From: Hyphomonas sp.
Lineage (GTDB): Bacteria; Pseudomonadota; Alphaproteobacteria; Caulobacterales; Hyphomonadaceae
Assembly (NCBI RefSeq): GCF_016125515.1
Contig: NZ_WGLO01000024.1
Location: 1-33,387, forward strand
Length of the DNA stretch: 33,387 bases
Direction of reading: 5' to 3'
Shown here in pieces: positions 6,849-16,152 of this stretch. Both the position numbers and the translations under genes were made by a program. Positions within the stretch are counted from its first letter, which is position 1. Each line of letters opens with the position of its first letter. The notes beneath the pieces are model-generated. The model was not told the DNA's origin and did not search any database. It worked only from the letters and a program-made list of their open reading frames with translations.

Positions 6849-9503
6849 ATGAAATTCAACTCGCTCTCTCTCCGGGCGCTGCTGATCGCTTCAACAGCGA
6901 TGCTGGCGCCGGAACTCGTTTACGCACAGACCGAAACGGACGTCGAAGCGGAACCGGAAACCAACACGGCTGAACCGTCTGACCTGAAACTTCAGGAAGT
7001 CGTGGTGCTCGGCCGTTACATTCCGGAAGTGCTGCGGAGCACATCGGAAGTCGCCGCCTTCCTCGCGCCGGAAGACCTTGCCCGCCAGGGCGATTCGGAC
7101 GCGGCTGCCGCGCTCGCCCGCGTCACCGGCCTCAGCATCGCCGAAGGCAAGTTCGTCTATGTTCGCGGCCTTGGCGAGCGCTACTCGTCCGCCCGCCTCA
7201 ACGGCTCGCCCCTGCCCAGCCCGGAACCGCTCCAGCGCGTTGTTCCGCTGGACCTCTTCCCCACCAAGATTCTCGAGAACGTCCTCGTCCAGAAAACCTA
7301 TTCTGCGGAATATCCCGCCGAATTTGGCGGCGGCATCATTGATCTGCGCACGCTGAGCATTCCGACCGAGAGCTTCCTCGATCTCAAGATCAGCGGCGGC
7401 TGGAACAGCGAAACCACCAACCAGTCCGGCCTCGTTTATTCCGGCGGCAGCACCGACGCCCTCGGCTTCGATGATGGCACCCGCAAGCTGCCCGGACCGG
7501 TGCGGCGCGCCATGGCCACCGGCCAGCGTATCGTGAACGGCAACTTCACGCCGACCGAGCTTCAGGCCATCGGCACGAGCTTCACCAATGCCGAGATCAA
7601 CCTGCTCCAGCAGAACGACAACATCCCGCTCGACGGCAGTTACTCGGCTTCAGGCGGCACCTCCTTCGACATGGGCTCGTTCGAACTCGGCATCGTCGGC
7701 GTTCTCGGCTACAGTAACGAGTGGCGCACGCGCGAAGGCCGCCAGGAAGTCGGCGAGATCAGCGGCGGCATCCTGCTCGCGCCGTCCTACTTCGACTACA
7801 CCCGCACCACGCAGGACATCGGTCTCGATGGCATGCTCGGCATTGGCCTCGATTTCGGCGACGACAAGATCGACTGGACCAACCTCTACATCCGCCGGAC
7901 CTCGAAAGAAGCCCGGTCGACCGAAGGTTTCGACGATCTGGCATCGCGCTTCACCCGGACTCACCGCACCGCCTGGTACGAGCGCGAACTATACAGCACA
8001 CAGCTCAACGGCAAACACTTCCGTGGTCCCTGGACCTTCGACTGGCGCACCGCCCTGTCGCAGACCAAACGCGACGCCCCGTACGAGCGCGACATCCGCT
8101 ATGTCGATTCGCCTGTGCTATCTGGCTATGTGTACAACCCCACCGGCAATGGCTCGGCCAACAACCTGTCCTTCAGCTACCTGGACGATAAGGTGATCAG
8201 CGCCGGCGCAGATGTCACCTATACCCAACCCGTCTCCTCGGCACGCGACATCGAATACTCGGCCGGTTTCGAAGCCTACAAGGACGAACGCAGCGCCCAG
8301 CAGCGCATCTTCCAGTTCATCCCAGCCAACCCGCCGCTCGATTTCCTGTTGACCCAGGAGCGCGCCGACTACCTGTTCGCGAACTACAACATCAACCCGG
8401 TCAACGGGTTCGAACTTCGCGAGATCACCGGCGCATCCGGCTCGGCCGCCTATGACGCCGATCTCGAAGTCGTCGGCCTCTACGGCAAGATCGACGCAGA
8501 AGTCCTTCCGCTGGTGCGCGTCGCTTTCGGCGTGCGTTATGAAAACGCCGTCCAGTCGACCACACCGCTGTCGCTGATTGCGTCGGAAGCCGCGCCCACC
8601 GGCGCACCGAGCGTGAAGAACAACTACATCCTTCCCGCCGGCACGCTGACCTGGAACTTCGCCGAGGACCAGCAGGTCCGCCTCGGCTATTCCAAGACCA
8701 TCGGACGTCCGCAGTTCCGCGAACTGGCACCGCAGCAATACTACGACCCGGACAGCAGCCGCATCTTCATCGGCAACCCCTACCTGACCGACACCGAGAT
8801 CACCAACATCGACGCGCGCTACGAGTATTATTTCGACCGCGGCCAGTCGCTCACCTTTGGTGTGTTCTACAAGGATCTCGACAAGCCGGTCGAAGCCGTG
8901 GTTGTCACCCAGAGTGCCTCGGTGTTCCAGACCTACCTCAACGCACCGAAAGCCATCCTCACCGGCGCCGAGGCAGAGTTCAAGCGGACCTTCGAATCGC
9001 CCTTCAGCGGCCCCTTCCTCGGTTCCAAGGACTTCCTCGTCCAGGCCAACTACACCTACACGACATCGGACGTGCAGGCCGGCGCCGGCGATGTGGTCTA
9101 TCCGCTGCAGGCCGCGGGCCAGCCGCGTCCGGCCACAAACTTCATCGTCGATGGCTCGCAGCTGCAAGGTCTCTCCGAGCACCTCGCAAACCTGCAGCTC
9201 GGTTGGGAAGACGAAGCCGCGAAGTCGCAGCTCACGCTGCTTGCCACTTATGCGAGCGAGCGCATCACCGCGCGCGGTCCCGGTGGTCAGCCTGACTTCG
9301 TGCAGGATCCCGGCATCAACCTGGACCTCGTCTACAAGAAAGGTCTGGAACTCCGCGGCCGTGAATTCACGTTCGACTTCAAGGCCCAGAACCTGCTCGG
9401 CCAGGATTTCGACGAATACCAGTCGGGCAGCGGCGGATACGTTCAGGTCAACCAGTATGACGTCGGCACGACGATCTCTCTTGGTCTGAGCACGGAGTTT
9501 TAA
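6849..9503 (+). CDS. TonB-dependent outer-membrane receptor
   Basis: An 884-residue outer-membrane receptor driven by TonB-ExbBD. A signal peptide ends near VYA-Q (26/27). A possible TonB box, LQEVVVLGRY, lies at 48-57. The plug domain (about 60-170) shows LARVTGLSIAEGKFVYVRGL and the end motif AEYPAEFGGGIIDLRT. The rest is a 22-strand barrel, ending YDVGTTISLGLSTEF with the terminal Phe that BamA recognises. Barrel signatures include LGYSKTIGRPQFRELAP. It lies between the beta-helix lipoprotein and gspC, so it may import a product generated by T2SS-secreted proteins, or interact with the lipoprotein. The substrate cannot be told from sequence. Confidence 0.95.
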   Translation: MKFNSLSLRALLIASTAMLAPELVYAQTETDVEAEPETNTAEPSDLKLQEVVVLGRYIPEVLRSTSEVAAFLAPEDLARQGDSDAAAALARVTGLSIAEGKFVYVRGLGERYSSARLNGSPLPSPEPLQRVVPLDLFPTKILENVLVQKTYSAEYPAEFGGGIIDLRTLSIPTESFLDLKISGGWNSETTNQSGLVYSGGSTDALGFDDGTRKLPGPVRRAMATGQRIVNGNFTPTELQAIGTSFTNAEINLLQQNDNIPLDGSYSASGGTSFDMGSFELGIVGVLGYSNEWRTREGRQEVGEISGGILLAPSYFDYTRTTQDIGLDGMLGIGLDFGDDKIDWTNLYIRRTSKEARSTEGFDDLASRFTRTHRTAWYERELYSTQLNGKHFRGPWTFDWRTALSQTKRDAPYERDIRYVDSPVLSGYVYNPTGNGSANNLSFSYLDDKVISAGADVTYTQPVSSARDIEYSAGFEAYKDERSAQQRIFQFIPANPPLDFLLTQERADYLFANYNINPVNGFELREITGASGSAAYDADLEVVGLYGKIDAEVLPLVRVAFGVRYENAVQSTTPLSLIASEAAPTGAPSVKNNYILPAGTLTWNFAEDQQVRLGYSKTIGRPQFRELAPQQYYDPDSSRIFIGNPYLTDTEITNIDARYEYYFDRGQSLTFGVFYKDLDKPVEAVVVTQSASVFQTYLNAPKAILTGAEAEFKRTFESPFSGPFLGSKDFLVQANYTYTTSDVQAGAGDVVYPLQAAGQPRPATNFIVDGSQLQGLSEHLANLQLGWEDEAAKSQLTLLATYASERITARGPGGQPDFVQDPGINLDLVYKKGLELRGREFTFDFKAQNLLGQDFDEYQSGSGGYVQVNQYDVGTTISLGLSTEF

Positions 9504-9539
9504 CCTGCGCGTACGCGGACCACGGCCGCATTGCAGTCG

Positions 9540-9567
9540 GAGACCGTTGCCTTGGCGCAACGGTCTC
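9540..9567 (+). terminator. Hairpin after the TonB receptor gene
   Basis: GAGACCGTTGC (9540-9550) and GCAACGGTCTC (9557-9567) form a perfect 11-bp stem with a 6-nt loop, starting 36 bp after the receptor stop codon. There is no T-run, so it may end transcription weakly or protect the 3' end of the message. Confidence 0.5.
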
Positions 9568-9604
9568 GTGACTGAAACAAAAATGGAACCGTTTCGTCGC
9601 GGAA

Positions 9605-9622
9605 CTGTCGCACAAGTGTGAT
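9605..9622 (+). promoter_or_regulatory. Weak candidate PhoB box upstream of gspC
   Basis: CTGTCGC-ACAA-GTGTGAT has the 7-4-7 layout with 10 of 14 matches to the CTGTCAT repeat. It is 32 bp before the gspC ATG and has no clear -10 element. On its own it is weak; it gains weight from the two better sites upstream. Confidence 0.3.
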
Positions 9623-9654
9623 TAGCGTGCAGGGGCGGATCCAAGGGGTTTCGG

Positions 9655-10533
9655 ATGGTTGCACTTTTCAGAATGGAAAGAAGCGTTCCTTACGCGCGCG
9701 TTGAGCAAGCCGGCCGTCTGGCGGTCGAATCGCTCCTCACGGTGACGGCGGGCTTGCTCCTCGGGCGCCTGGCTTGGGTCGCGCTCGCGCCAGGCGCTGC
9801 AGTACCTGCCCCGCTCGACCTTGCTGCGTCGCAGGTGCCTGATTCCAGCCTGCCCGAACAAGCCCTGCTGGTTCAGATCAACCCGTTCGACGGACCAAAT
9901 GGGCTGGAACTGGCAAGCCAGACAACCAGCCGTGAAACAACGCTTGATCTCAAACTCGCCGGTGTGCGCGCTGTCGAAGGCGACACGATCGCCAGCAGCG
10001 CCGTCATCTCATATCCGGATGGCCATCAGGCACGGTTCGTGCCGGGCGATCAGGTCATGCCCGGCGTCGTCCTCGTGAACGTGACAGTGGATTCGGTGCA
10101 TCTCAGCCGAGATGGCACGCTCGAGTTGCTAAGTCTCTATCCCGCCAATCACGAACTTTTTGCACCTTCGACACCCACGCCGGAAACAGCGCCGTCCATG
10201 GACAGCGCCGCCCTGTTCACCTCCGCCGACATCGCCCCCGCCTTTGAGGTCACGCCGGCCAGCCTCGCCGCCGACACGATCCTGACGCCGGAATATCGCG
10301 GCGGGCAAGTTTCAGGCTACCGCCTCGCACCGCGCGGCAATGGCGCCTTCGAAGAAGCCGGCCTCAAAGCCGGTGACCTGATCCTGCGCATCAACGGGCA
10401 GGCCATCGAGGGTATGCGCCCCGACCAGATCAATCGCACGGTCGCGACAGGAACGGATGTGGCACTCGATGTCGTCCGTCAGGGCGCCATCGTCCGCCTG
10501 CGCGTCGCGCCCAACGCAAGCCTTTCCCAATGA
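9655..10533 (+). CDS. gspC: Type II secretion system protein GspC
   Basis: Inner-membrane component that links the GspE-F-L-M platform to the GspD secretin. A single membrane segment (about 23-45) is followed by a periplasmic HR domain (about 70-165, beginning ALLVQINPFDGPNG) and a C-terminal PDZ domain (about 205-290, EEAGLKAGDLILRINGQAIEG). The domain order is canonical. The ATG at 9655 has AAGGGG about 8 nt upstream. It is the first gene of the gsp run and its stop codon overlaps the gspD start as ATGA. The HR and PDZ regions of GspC help choose substrates in known systems. Confidence 0.93.
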   Translation: MVALFRMERSVPYARVEQAGRLAVESLLTVTAGLLLGRLAWVALAPGAAVPAPLDLAASQVPDSSLPEQALLVQINPFDGPNGLELASQTTSRETTLDLKLAGVRAVEGDTIASSAVISYPDGHQARFVPGDQVMPGVVLVNVTVDSVHLSRDGTLELLSLYPANHELFAPSTPTPETAPSMDSAALFTSADIAPAFEVTPASLAADTILTPEYRGGQVSGYRLAPRGNGAFEEAGLKAGDLILRINGQAIEGMRPDQINRTVATGTDVALDVVRQGAIVRLRVAPNASLSQ

Positions 10534-12500
10534 AAAACCGGATCCTGTTTGCGGCCGCCGCCGCGCTTACCGTGTCCCAGATCGCGGGCGCCCAGGCGCA
10601 GCCAACGTCTGAGGAAAAACACGTTCTCAAGCTCGATGATGTCGAGCTGAACACGCTCATCGCCGATGTGTCGATGCTCACCGGCTACACCTTCATCACC
10701 CACCCGGATGTCCGCAAGGTGCGCGTGTCGGTCGTCTCCCAGACCCCGATGACGTCTGCCGAGGTATTCCAGGTTTTCCTGACGACGCTCCGCGTTCAGG
10801 GCTTCGCCGCGATCCCGGCCGGCAAGGACACTTACCGGATCGTGCCGGAAGCCATCGCGGCCACCGAAGCGCCGACCTCCGGCCAGGGCGCCAATGCGTT
10901 CGTCACCGAGATCTTCAAGCTCGACAATGCCAACGCAATGGATGTCGCCCAGCAGATCAAGCCCATCCTCGACAGCCAGGGCCAGGTCGCTGCGAACACT
11001 AATACGAATACGCTCGTCATCGTCGACTATGCTTCTAATATCCAGCGCGTCCGCCGGATGATCGAGACGATCGACCGAGACCAGACGGTTACGGAAACGG
11101 TGGCGCTGCGCAACGTGCCCGCGCTCGAAATGGAAGCCGTGCTGAACCGCCTGCAGGGTGATCCCGCCTCAAGCGGCGGTCAGACGCAGAATGCGCGCCG
11201 TTTCGTCGCCGTCGCATCGCAGACCAGCAACGCCATCCTGCTGCGCGGCGACACGGCCTCTGTCGAGCGCGCGCGCCGCGTTGCCCTGCAGCTCGACCAG
11301 ACCGAGCCACAGCGCGACAATATCCGCGTGATTCCGTTGAACTATACCGACGCCGCCGAGATCGTTCCGATCCTCGAGCAACTCGGCCAGAGCATGGCCG
11401 CTCAGCGCGCGCCGTCTGACACGTCCCCGGCGTCCCAGTCGATCTCGCACCACCCGGCCACGAACTCCCTGATCATCAGCGGCAATGCCGAAACGCTGGT
11501 TGCCATGGAAAAGGTCATCGCGGCGCTGGATGTGCGCCGCCCGCAAGTGATGGTCGAGGCGATCATCGTCGAGATGTCGGATGACACGACCAAGGAGCTT
11601 GGCCTTCAGTTCCTGCTGTCGGGCACTGGCAACAGCGATGTGCCCTTTGCTTCCACCAACTTCTCGCGCTCGGCGCCGAACCTCCTGGCGCTGACCGGCG
11701 CCCTGGTGACGGACGCCTTCACGGATCTCACCACGGACAACCCCTTCCGTGACGCAGCGATCAGCTCATTGACGGGTTCCAGCGGCCTCACCCTGGGCTT
11801 CGGCGGACAGTCTGGTGACAGCCTGTTTGGCGTCATTCTCAACGCGGTCGAGAATGATACAAACTCGCGAATCCTTTCGACTCCGTTCGGCATGACCCTC
11901 AACAACGCAACTTCCTCGCTGATCGTCGGTCAGGAAGTTCCGGTCACAACCGGACAGGTGCTCGGCGATTCCAACTCAAACCCGTTCCGCACGGTCGAGC
12001 GCGAAGATGTCGGCATCAAGCTCGAGGTCACTCCGCGCATCGGCGAAAACGATACTGTCCGCCTCGACATCCGCCAGGAAGTCTCCAGCGTCTTCGGCAG
12101 CGTCGGCACGGTCACCCCTGACCTCATCCTCGACAAACGCGAGATCACGGCCAGCGTGCTCGCAGATGACGGCGAAATCATCGTGCTCGGCGGCCTCGTG
12201 GAACAGACCGATATGCTGCGCGGGTCCAAGGTGCCGTTGCTGGGCGATATCCCGGTGGCCGGCCGGCTGTTCCGCTCAAATGGCAAGGCCTCCGTCCGCC
12301 GCAACCTGATGGTCTTCCTGCGCCCCACCATCGTGCGCAGCAAGGAAGATGCCCGCGATCTCACCGACCAGAAATATCTCTATGTGCGCGGTCAGGAACT
12401 GATGCGCGGTGTCACGCCGGAAGGCTCCATCGATCACTTCGTCGCAGACGTGTTGGGCAATGCAGGCCCGATGGGGCCGGCGGCCAGCACGTCGAGGTAG
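10530..12500 (+). CDS. gspD: Type II secretion system secretin GspD
   Basis: Outer-membrane secretin channel, 656 residues. A signal peptide ends near AQA (24). Periplasmic domains follow: N0 (about 30-107, VLKLDDVELNTLIADVSMLTG), N1 (123-185), N2 (187-258) and N3 (264-337), then the secretin domain (about 340-625) with the conserved end VPLLGDIPVAGRLFRSNG. The C-terminus is short (GPMGPAASTSR) and no typical pilotin-binding S-domain is obvious. This makes the small lipoprotein at the end of the operon interesting as a possible assembly factor. The start overlaps the gspC stop by 4 bp. Confidence 0.96.
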   Translation: MKNRILFAAAAALTVSQIAGAQAQPTSEEKHVLKLDDVELNTLIADVSMLTGYTFITHPDVRKVRVSVVSQTPMTSAEVFQVFLTTLRVQGFAAIPAGKDTYRIVPEAIAATEAPTSGQGANAFVTEIFKLDNANAMDVAQQIKPILDSQGQVAANTNTNTLVIVDYASNIQRVRRMIETIDRDQTVTETVALRNVPALEMEAVLNRLQGDPASSGGQTQNARRFVAVASQTSNAILLRGDTASVERARRVALQLDQTEPQRDNIRVIPLNYTDAAEIVPILEQLGQSMAAQRAPSDTSPASQSISHHPATNSLIISGNAETLVAMEKVIAALDVRRPQVMVEAIIVEMSDDTTKELGLQFLLSGTGNSDVPFASTNFSRSAPNLLALTGALVTDAFTDLTTDNPFRDAAISSLTGSSGLTLGFGGQSGDSLFGVILNAVENDTNSRILSTPFGMTLNNATSSLIVGQEVPVTTGQVLGDSNSNPFRTVEREDVGIKLEVTPRIGENDTVRLDIRQEVSSVFGSVGTVTPDLILDKREITASVLADDGEIIVLGGLVEQTDMLRGSKVPLLGDIPVAGRLFRSNGKASVRRNLMVFLRPTIVRSKEDARDLTDQKYLYVRGQELMRGVTPEGSIDHFVADVLGNAGPMGPAASTSR

Positions 12501-12507
12501 GCGTCCC

Positions 12508-13992
12508 ATGCGCGCGCAGGTCCAGTATGCGTTCGCGAAGGACAAGGGCTTCGCTGTCATCCCGGGCCGCGAGCCCCTAACCGTCGCGGTGCGTGAAGGT
12601 GCCTGTCCGCTCGCCCTCGCTGAGGTCCGCCGCGTCCTCGGCCAGGCCTTCCTACTCGAACTGCACTCCTCGGTCGAATTCGAACGCCTCCTGTCTGAAG
12701 GCTTCGGCGGCGGAGCGCTCGACGGCACAGCCGCAGCCGCCGCCGAGAAGCAGCAGGATCTCGAGGCCCTGTTCGACGGTATTCCGCAGACGGAGGACCT
12801 TCTGGCCGGCGAAGGCGACGCTCCCATCGTCAGCCTGATCAACGGCCTCCTGCACGACGCCATAAAGCGCCGCGCCTCGGATATCCACATCGACCCCTTC
12901 GAGGAAAAGCTCTCCATCCGCTACCGCATTGATGGCGAGCTCCAGGAAGTTCTCGTCGCCTCGCGCCGCATCGCCGCGCCCCTGGTCTCGCGCATCAAGG
13001 TGATGAGCCGGCTCGACATTTCCGAGAAACGCATGCCGCAGGATGGCCGCGTCTCGCTGTCACTCGGCGGGCGCGCGCTCGACGTGCGCGTCGCGACTCT
13101 GCCCACTCGCTATGGCGAACGCGTGGCCCTGCGCATCCTCGACACCCGTCAGGCCCTGATCGGCCTCGACGGTCTCGGCATGGACGCCGCCACCCATGAC
13201 CGCTTCAAGGCGGTCCTCGCAGAGCCCAACGGCGTGATCCTCGTCACCGGCCCCACCGGGTCCGGCAAGACGACCACGCTCTATTCCTCGCTCGCCCTGC
13301 TCAACACGGGCCGCGTCAACATCATGACGCTCGAAGATCCGGTCGAGTACGGCCTCGACGGCATCAGCCAGACACCGATGGATCACAAGGTCGGCCTCAC
13401 CTTCGCCGCCACGCTCCGCTCGATCCTGCGCAACGATCCGAACATCGTCATGGTCGGCGAAATCCGCGACGCCGAAACGGCCGAAGTCGCGCTGGAATTC
13501 GCCCTCACAGGCCGCCTCGCTCTCTCCACGGTACACACCAACAGTTCAGCCGGCGCCATCACTCGCCTGCGCGACATGGGAATCGAGAGCTTCCTGCTCG
13601 CCTCTACCCTGCGCGCCGTGCTCGCCCAGCGCCTGCTGCGCCGCCTCTGCCCGCTCTGCAAAACGGCGTTCCAGCCGGACGCTGCCCTGCTTGCCCGTCT
13701 CGGCCTCCCGGCCGACTTCACCGGCACCTTCTACCACCCCGGCAGCTGCGACGCCTGCGCCCGCACCGGCCATTCCGGCCGGCTCGGCGTCTATGAACTG
13801 CTCGTCGTCAAAGCCGACATCAAGCGCCTGATCCACGAACAGGCGAGCGAAGAGGCGATCGAACGCGCCGCCTTCTCTAATGCCGAAATGCTCTTCACCA
13901 ACGGCCTGCGCCACGTCCTCTCGGGCGAGACCAGCCCGGAAGAACTGCTCCACGTCTGCCGCAGGGAGTCCTGGTCTAATGGCAGCGTTTGA
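12508..13992 (+). CDS. gspE: Type II secretion system ATPase GspE
   Basis: Cytoplasmic hexameric ATPase that powers pseudopilus assembly, 494 residues. Visible motifs: Walker A GPTGSGKT (248-255), Asp box LEDPVEYG (275-282), Walker B region NIVMVGEIRDAE (312-323), His box GRLALSTVHTN (335-345) and the zinc-binding pairs CPLC (381-384) and CDAC (414-417). The open frame extends upstream to 12409 into gspD, but the ATG at 12508 is preceded by GAGGTAGG and starts the normal N-terminal domain, so it is chosen. The gap to gspD is 7 bp and the end overlaps gspF by 14 bp. Confidence 0.96.
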   Translation: MRAQVQYAFAKDKGFAVIPGREPLTVAVREGACPLALAEVRRVLGQAFLLELHSSVEFERLLSEGFGGGALDGTAAAAAEKQQDLEALFDGIPQTEDLLAGEGDAPIVSLINGLLHDAIKRRASDIHIDPFEEKLSIRYRIDGELQEVLVASRRIAAPLVSRIKVMSRLDISEKRMPQDGRVSLSLGGRALDVRVATLPTRYGERVALRILDTRQALIGLDGLGMDAATHDRFKAVLAEPNGVILVTGPTGSGKTTTLYSSLALLNTGRVNIMTLEDPVEYGLDGISQTPMDHKVGLTFAATLRSILRNDPNIVMVGEIRDAETAEVALEFALTGRLALSTVHTNSSAGAITRLRDMGIESFLLASTLRAVLAQRLLRRLCPLCKTAFQPDAALLARLGLPADFTGTFYHPGSCDACARTGHSGRLGVYELLVVKADIKRLIHEQASEEAIERAAFSNAEMLFTNGLRHVLSGETSPEELLHVCRRESWSNGSV

Positions 13993-15190
13993 CTACAAGG
14001 CTCTGACGGCTGACGGCCAGCGCACCAGCGGCGTCATCTCCGCCGACACGGCCCGCGCCGCCCGCCGCGAATTGCGCGCGCGCCAACTGACGCCGGTCGA
14101 GATCCACGAGGCGGGTCACGCCAAAGCCGGCGGCCAGCGCCTGCGAGCCCGTTTGTCCCACAAGGAACGCACCCTCTTCACGCGCCAGCTCGCCGTCCTG
14201 CTGCAATCCGGCATGACCGTTGAGGAAGCCCTCACCGCCGCCGCCGCTGATGGCAATCCGAAATCGGTAAAAGCGCTCGTGCTCGGCGTGCGCGCGCAGG
14301 TCCTCGAAGGCGTATCGCTGGCCGATGCCTTGCGCTCCGCGCCCGCTGCCTTCCCGCCGCTCTACCGTTCGGTTGTTGCCGCAGGCGAAGCGGCCGGCCG
14401 CCTTCCCCCCGTACTTGAGCAACTCGCCACCAATCTCGAGCGCACCTACCGCATGACCGCCACCGCCCGCGCGGCGCTGGTCTATCCGGCCGTGCTCGGC
14501 GTCATGGCGATGCTGATGGTGTCGGCGCTCATGGTCTTCGTCGTGCCCAAGCTGGTCGAACAGTTCGCCATGCTCGGCACCACCGAGCTGCCTGTGCTCA
14601 CCCGCCTCGTGATCGGCACATCTGATCTCGTGCGCAGTTGGGGCTGGCTGATCGCGCTTATCGTCGCTGGCGTCACCTTCCTGTTCACACAGGCCTTGCG
14701 CACGCCGGCCTTCCGCAGATCGCTCGACGTCTTCCTGCTGGGCCTTCCGCTCATCGGCCCGTTGATCCGTACCCTGTCGGCCTCCCAGTTCGCCCGCGTA
14801 CACGCGACGCTCGCCAGCTCCGGCGCAACCGTCCTCGAAGCCCTCTCCGCCGCCCGCGGCGCCATGGGCAACACGGTCTTCCGCGAGGCGGCCACAGCCA
14901 TCATCGAAAAGGTCCAGCAGGGCGGCTCGCTCTCATCGGCCATGAAAGCCACCCGCGCCTTCCCCCCGCTTCTCACCCACATGGTGCAGAGCGGTGAAGC
15001 CGCCCGCGACGTCCCCGCCATGATGAACCGCGCGGCCGACTTCCTCGAAGGCGAATTCGAAGCCACCACCCGCACAATGCTCAGCCTGCTTGAACCGCTG
15101 ATCATCGTGGTCCTCGGCGGCGTCGTCGGCACCATCGTGCTCTCGATCATGTTGCCGATCATGCAGCTCAACACCCTTGCCCTCGGTTGA
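13979..15190 (+). CDS. gspF: Type II secretion system inner-membrane platform protein GspF
   Basis: Polytopic platform protein of 403 residues that contacts GspE and GspL. It begins AAFDYKALTADGQRTSG, the typical GspF N-terminus. Two T2SSF repeats are seen at about 67-190 and 270-392, and membrane segments at about 168-190, 221-239 and 373-393. The start is the ATG at 13979, inside the end of gspE, with AGGGAG upstream. A longer frame from 13880 only re-reads gspE out of frame. Confidence 0.95.
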   Translation: MAAFDYKALTADGQRTSGVISADTARAARRELRARQLTPVEIHEAGHAKAGGQRLRARLSHKERTLFTRQLAVLLQSGMTVEEALTAAAADGNPKSVKALVLGVRAQVLEGVSLADALRSAPAAFPPLYRSVVAAGEAAGRLPPVLEQLATNLERTYRMTATARAALVYPAVLGVMAMLMVSALMVFVVPKLVEQFAMLGTTELPVLTRLVIGTSDLVRSWGWLIALIVAGVTFLFTQALRTPAFRRSLDVFLLGLPLIGPLIRTLSASQFARVHATLASSGATVLEALSAARGAMGNTVFREAATAIIEKVQQGGSLSSAMKATRAFPPLLTHMVQSGEAARDVPAMMNRAADFLEGEFEATTRTMLSLLEPLIIVVLGGVVGTIVLSIMLPIMQLNTLALG

Positions 15191-15201
15191 CGGAGGAATT
15201 C

Positions 15202-15663
15202 ATGACCCATCCCGCCCTATCCCGCCGCAATGCGGCCCGCCGTGCCCTGCAGCGCGGCTTTTCGCTCGTTGAACTCATGGTCGTGGTCTTCATCATGGGC
15301 CTGCTCGCGACCCTGATCATCGTCAACGTCGCCCCGGTCGGCGACCGGTCACGCATTTCGAAGGCAAGGTCGGATATCGCCAGCCTTGAAAGCGTCCTCG
15401 AACAGTACAGCCTCGACCTCTACAACTATCCCAGCGCCGCCGAAGGCCTTGCTGCCCTCTCCGCTCCGCCTCCGGGGGTAGATGCAACGCTGTATCGTCA
15501 AGGCGGCTATGTCCGCCGTATACAGAAGGATCCGTGGGGCAATCCCTACCAGTACGTGATCCCGGGCACGCGCTCCGGCGGCCGGTTCGATCTCTACTCC
15601 TTCGGTGCGGACGGCCAACCCGGCGGCGAAGGTCCCGATGCCGACATCGGAAACTGGGACTGA
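15202..15663 (+). CDS. gspG: Major pseudopilin GspG
   Basis: Main subunit of the pseudopilus, 153 residues. The type III prepilin signal is RALQRG^FSLVELMVVVFIMG, with cleavage after Gly and Glu at +5. The C-terminal part has the GspG hallmarks RIQKDPWGNPYQY and an acidic loop FGADGQPGGEGPDADIGNWD that binds calcium in known GspG. The ATG at 15202 has a near-perfect GGAGGAATTC before it, so this start is preferred over the longer TTG frame at 15187. The strong ribosome site agrees with its need as the most abundant pseudopilin. Confidence 0.96.
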   Translation: MTHPALSRRNAARRALQRGFSLVELMVVVFIMGLLATLIIVNVAPVGDRSRISKARSDIASLESVLEQYSLDLYNYPSAAEGLAALSAPPPGVDATLYRQGGYVRRIQKDPWGNPYQYVIPGTRSGGRFDLYSFGADGQPGGEGPDADIGNWD

Positions 15664-15669
15664 CCCGGC

Positions 15670-16152
15670 ATGCCTGGCCGCACCTCGCACCCTTGCATCG
15701 CTCGACCCCGCGCCGCGCCAGCGCGCGAGGCCGGCATGTCGCTGGTCGAGGTTCTGGTCACACTGTCGATTGCGGCGCTGGCATCGGTGCTCATCGTCGC
15801 AACAGCGCGCCCGGCCGATCCCTTGAAATCCGAATCCGAACAGCTCAGCCGCGCTGTCGCCCAGCTTGAGGCGCGCGCCCGTGTCTCTGGCCGGCCGACC
15901 GCACTCATGCTCGACGAGACCGGCTATACCGGCGCCGACTGGCAAGGCGGTGTATGGGTGCCGGCCCGGTCGTCGCGGCACACCTTCGCGCGCGGCGTCA
16001 CCGCCCGCCTTCCGGACGCACGCGCAGCCCGCAAGAGCGATACGGGATCGACACCCGCGCTGATCTTCGACCCGCTCAGCCCTTCCGACCACACGCCGCT
16101 GCGCCTGCGCAACAAGACCGGCGAGCACGACATCCCGGTGGGCGGCTCATGA
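15670..16152 (+). CDS. gspH: Minor pseudopilin GspH
   Basis: Minor pseudopilin of 160 residues with a prepilin signal REAG^MSLVEVLVTLSIAALAS, Glu at +5, and a short, poorly conserved C-terminal domain containing ALMLDETGYTGADWQG. The 22-residue leader before the cleavage site is long for a pseudopilin. No other in-frame ATG lies before the cleavage site, but the ATG at 15670 has a weak ribosome site. It is followed by gspI with an ATGA overlap. Confidence 0.85.
   Translation: MPGRTSHPCIARPRAAPAREAGMSLVEVLVTLSIAALASVLIVATARPADPLKSESEQLSRAVAQLEARARVSGRPTALMLDETGYTGADWQGGVWVPARSSRHTFARGVTARLPDARAARKSDTGSTPALIFDPLSPSDHTPLRLRNKTGEHDIPVGGS

Noticed and set aside
8118..9644. A 508-codon minus-strand frame opposite the TonB receptor
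   Set aside because: Shadow of the barrel domain; the receptor on the plus strand is complete.
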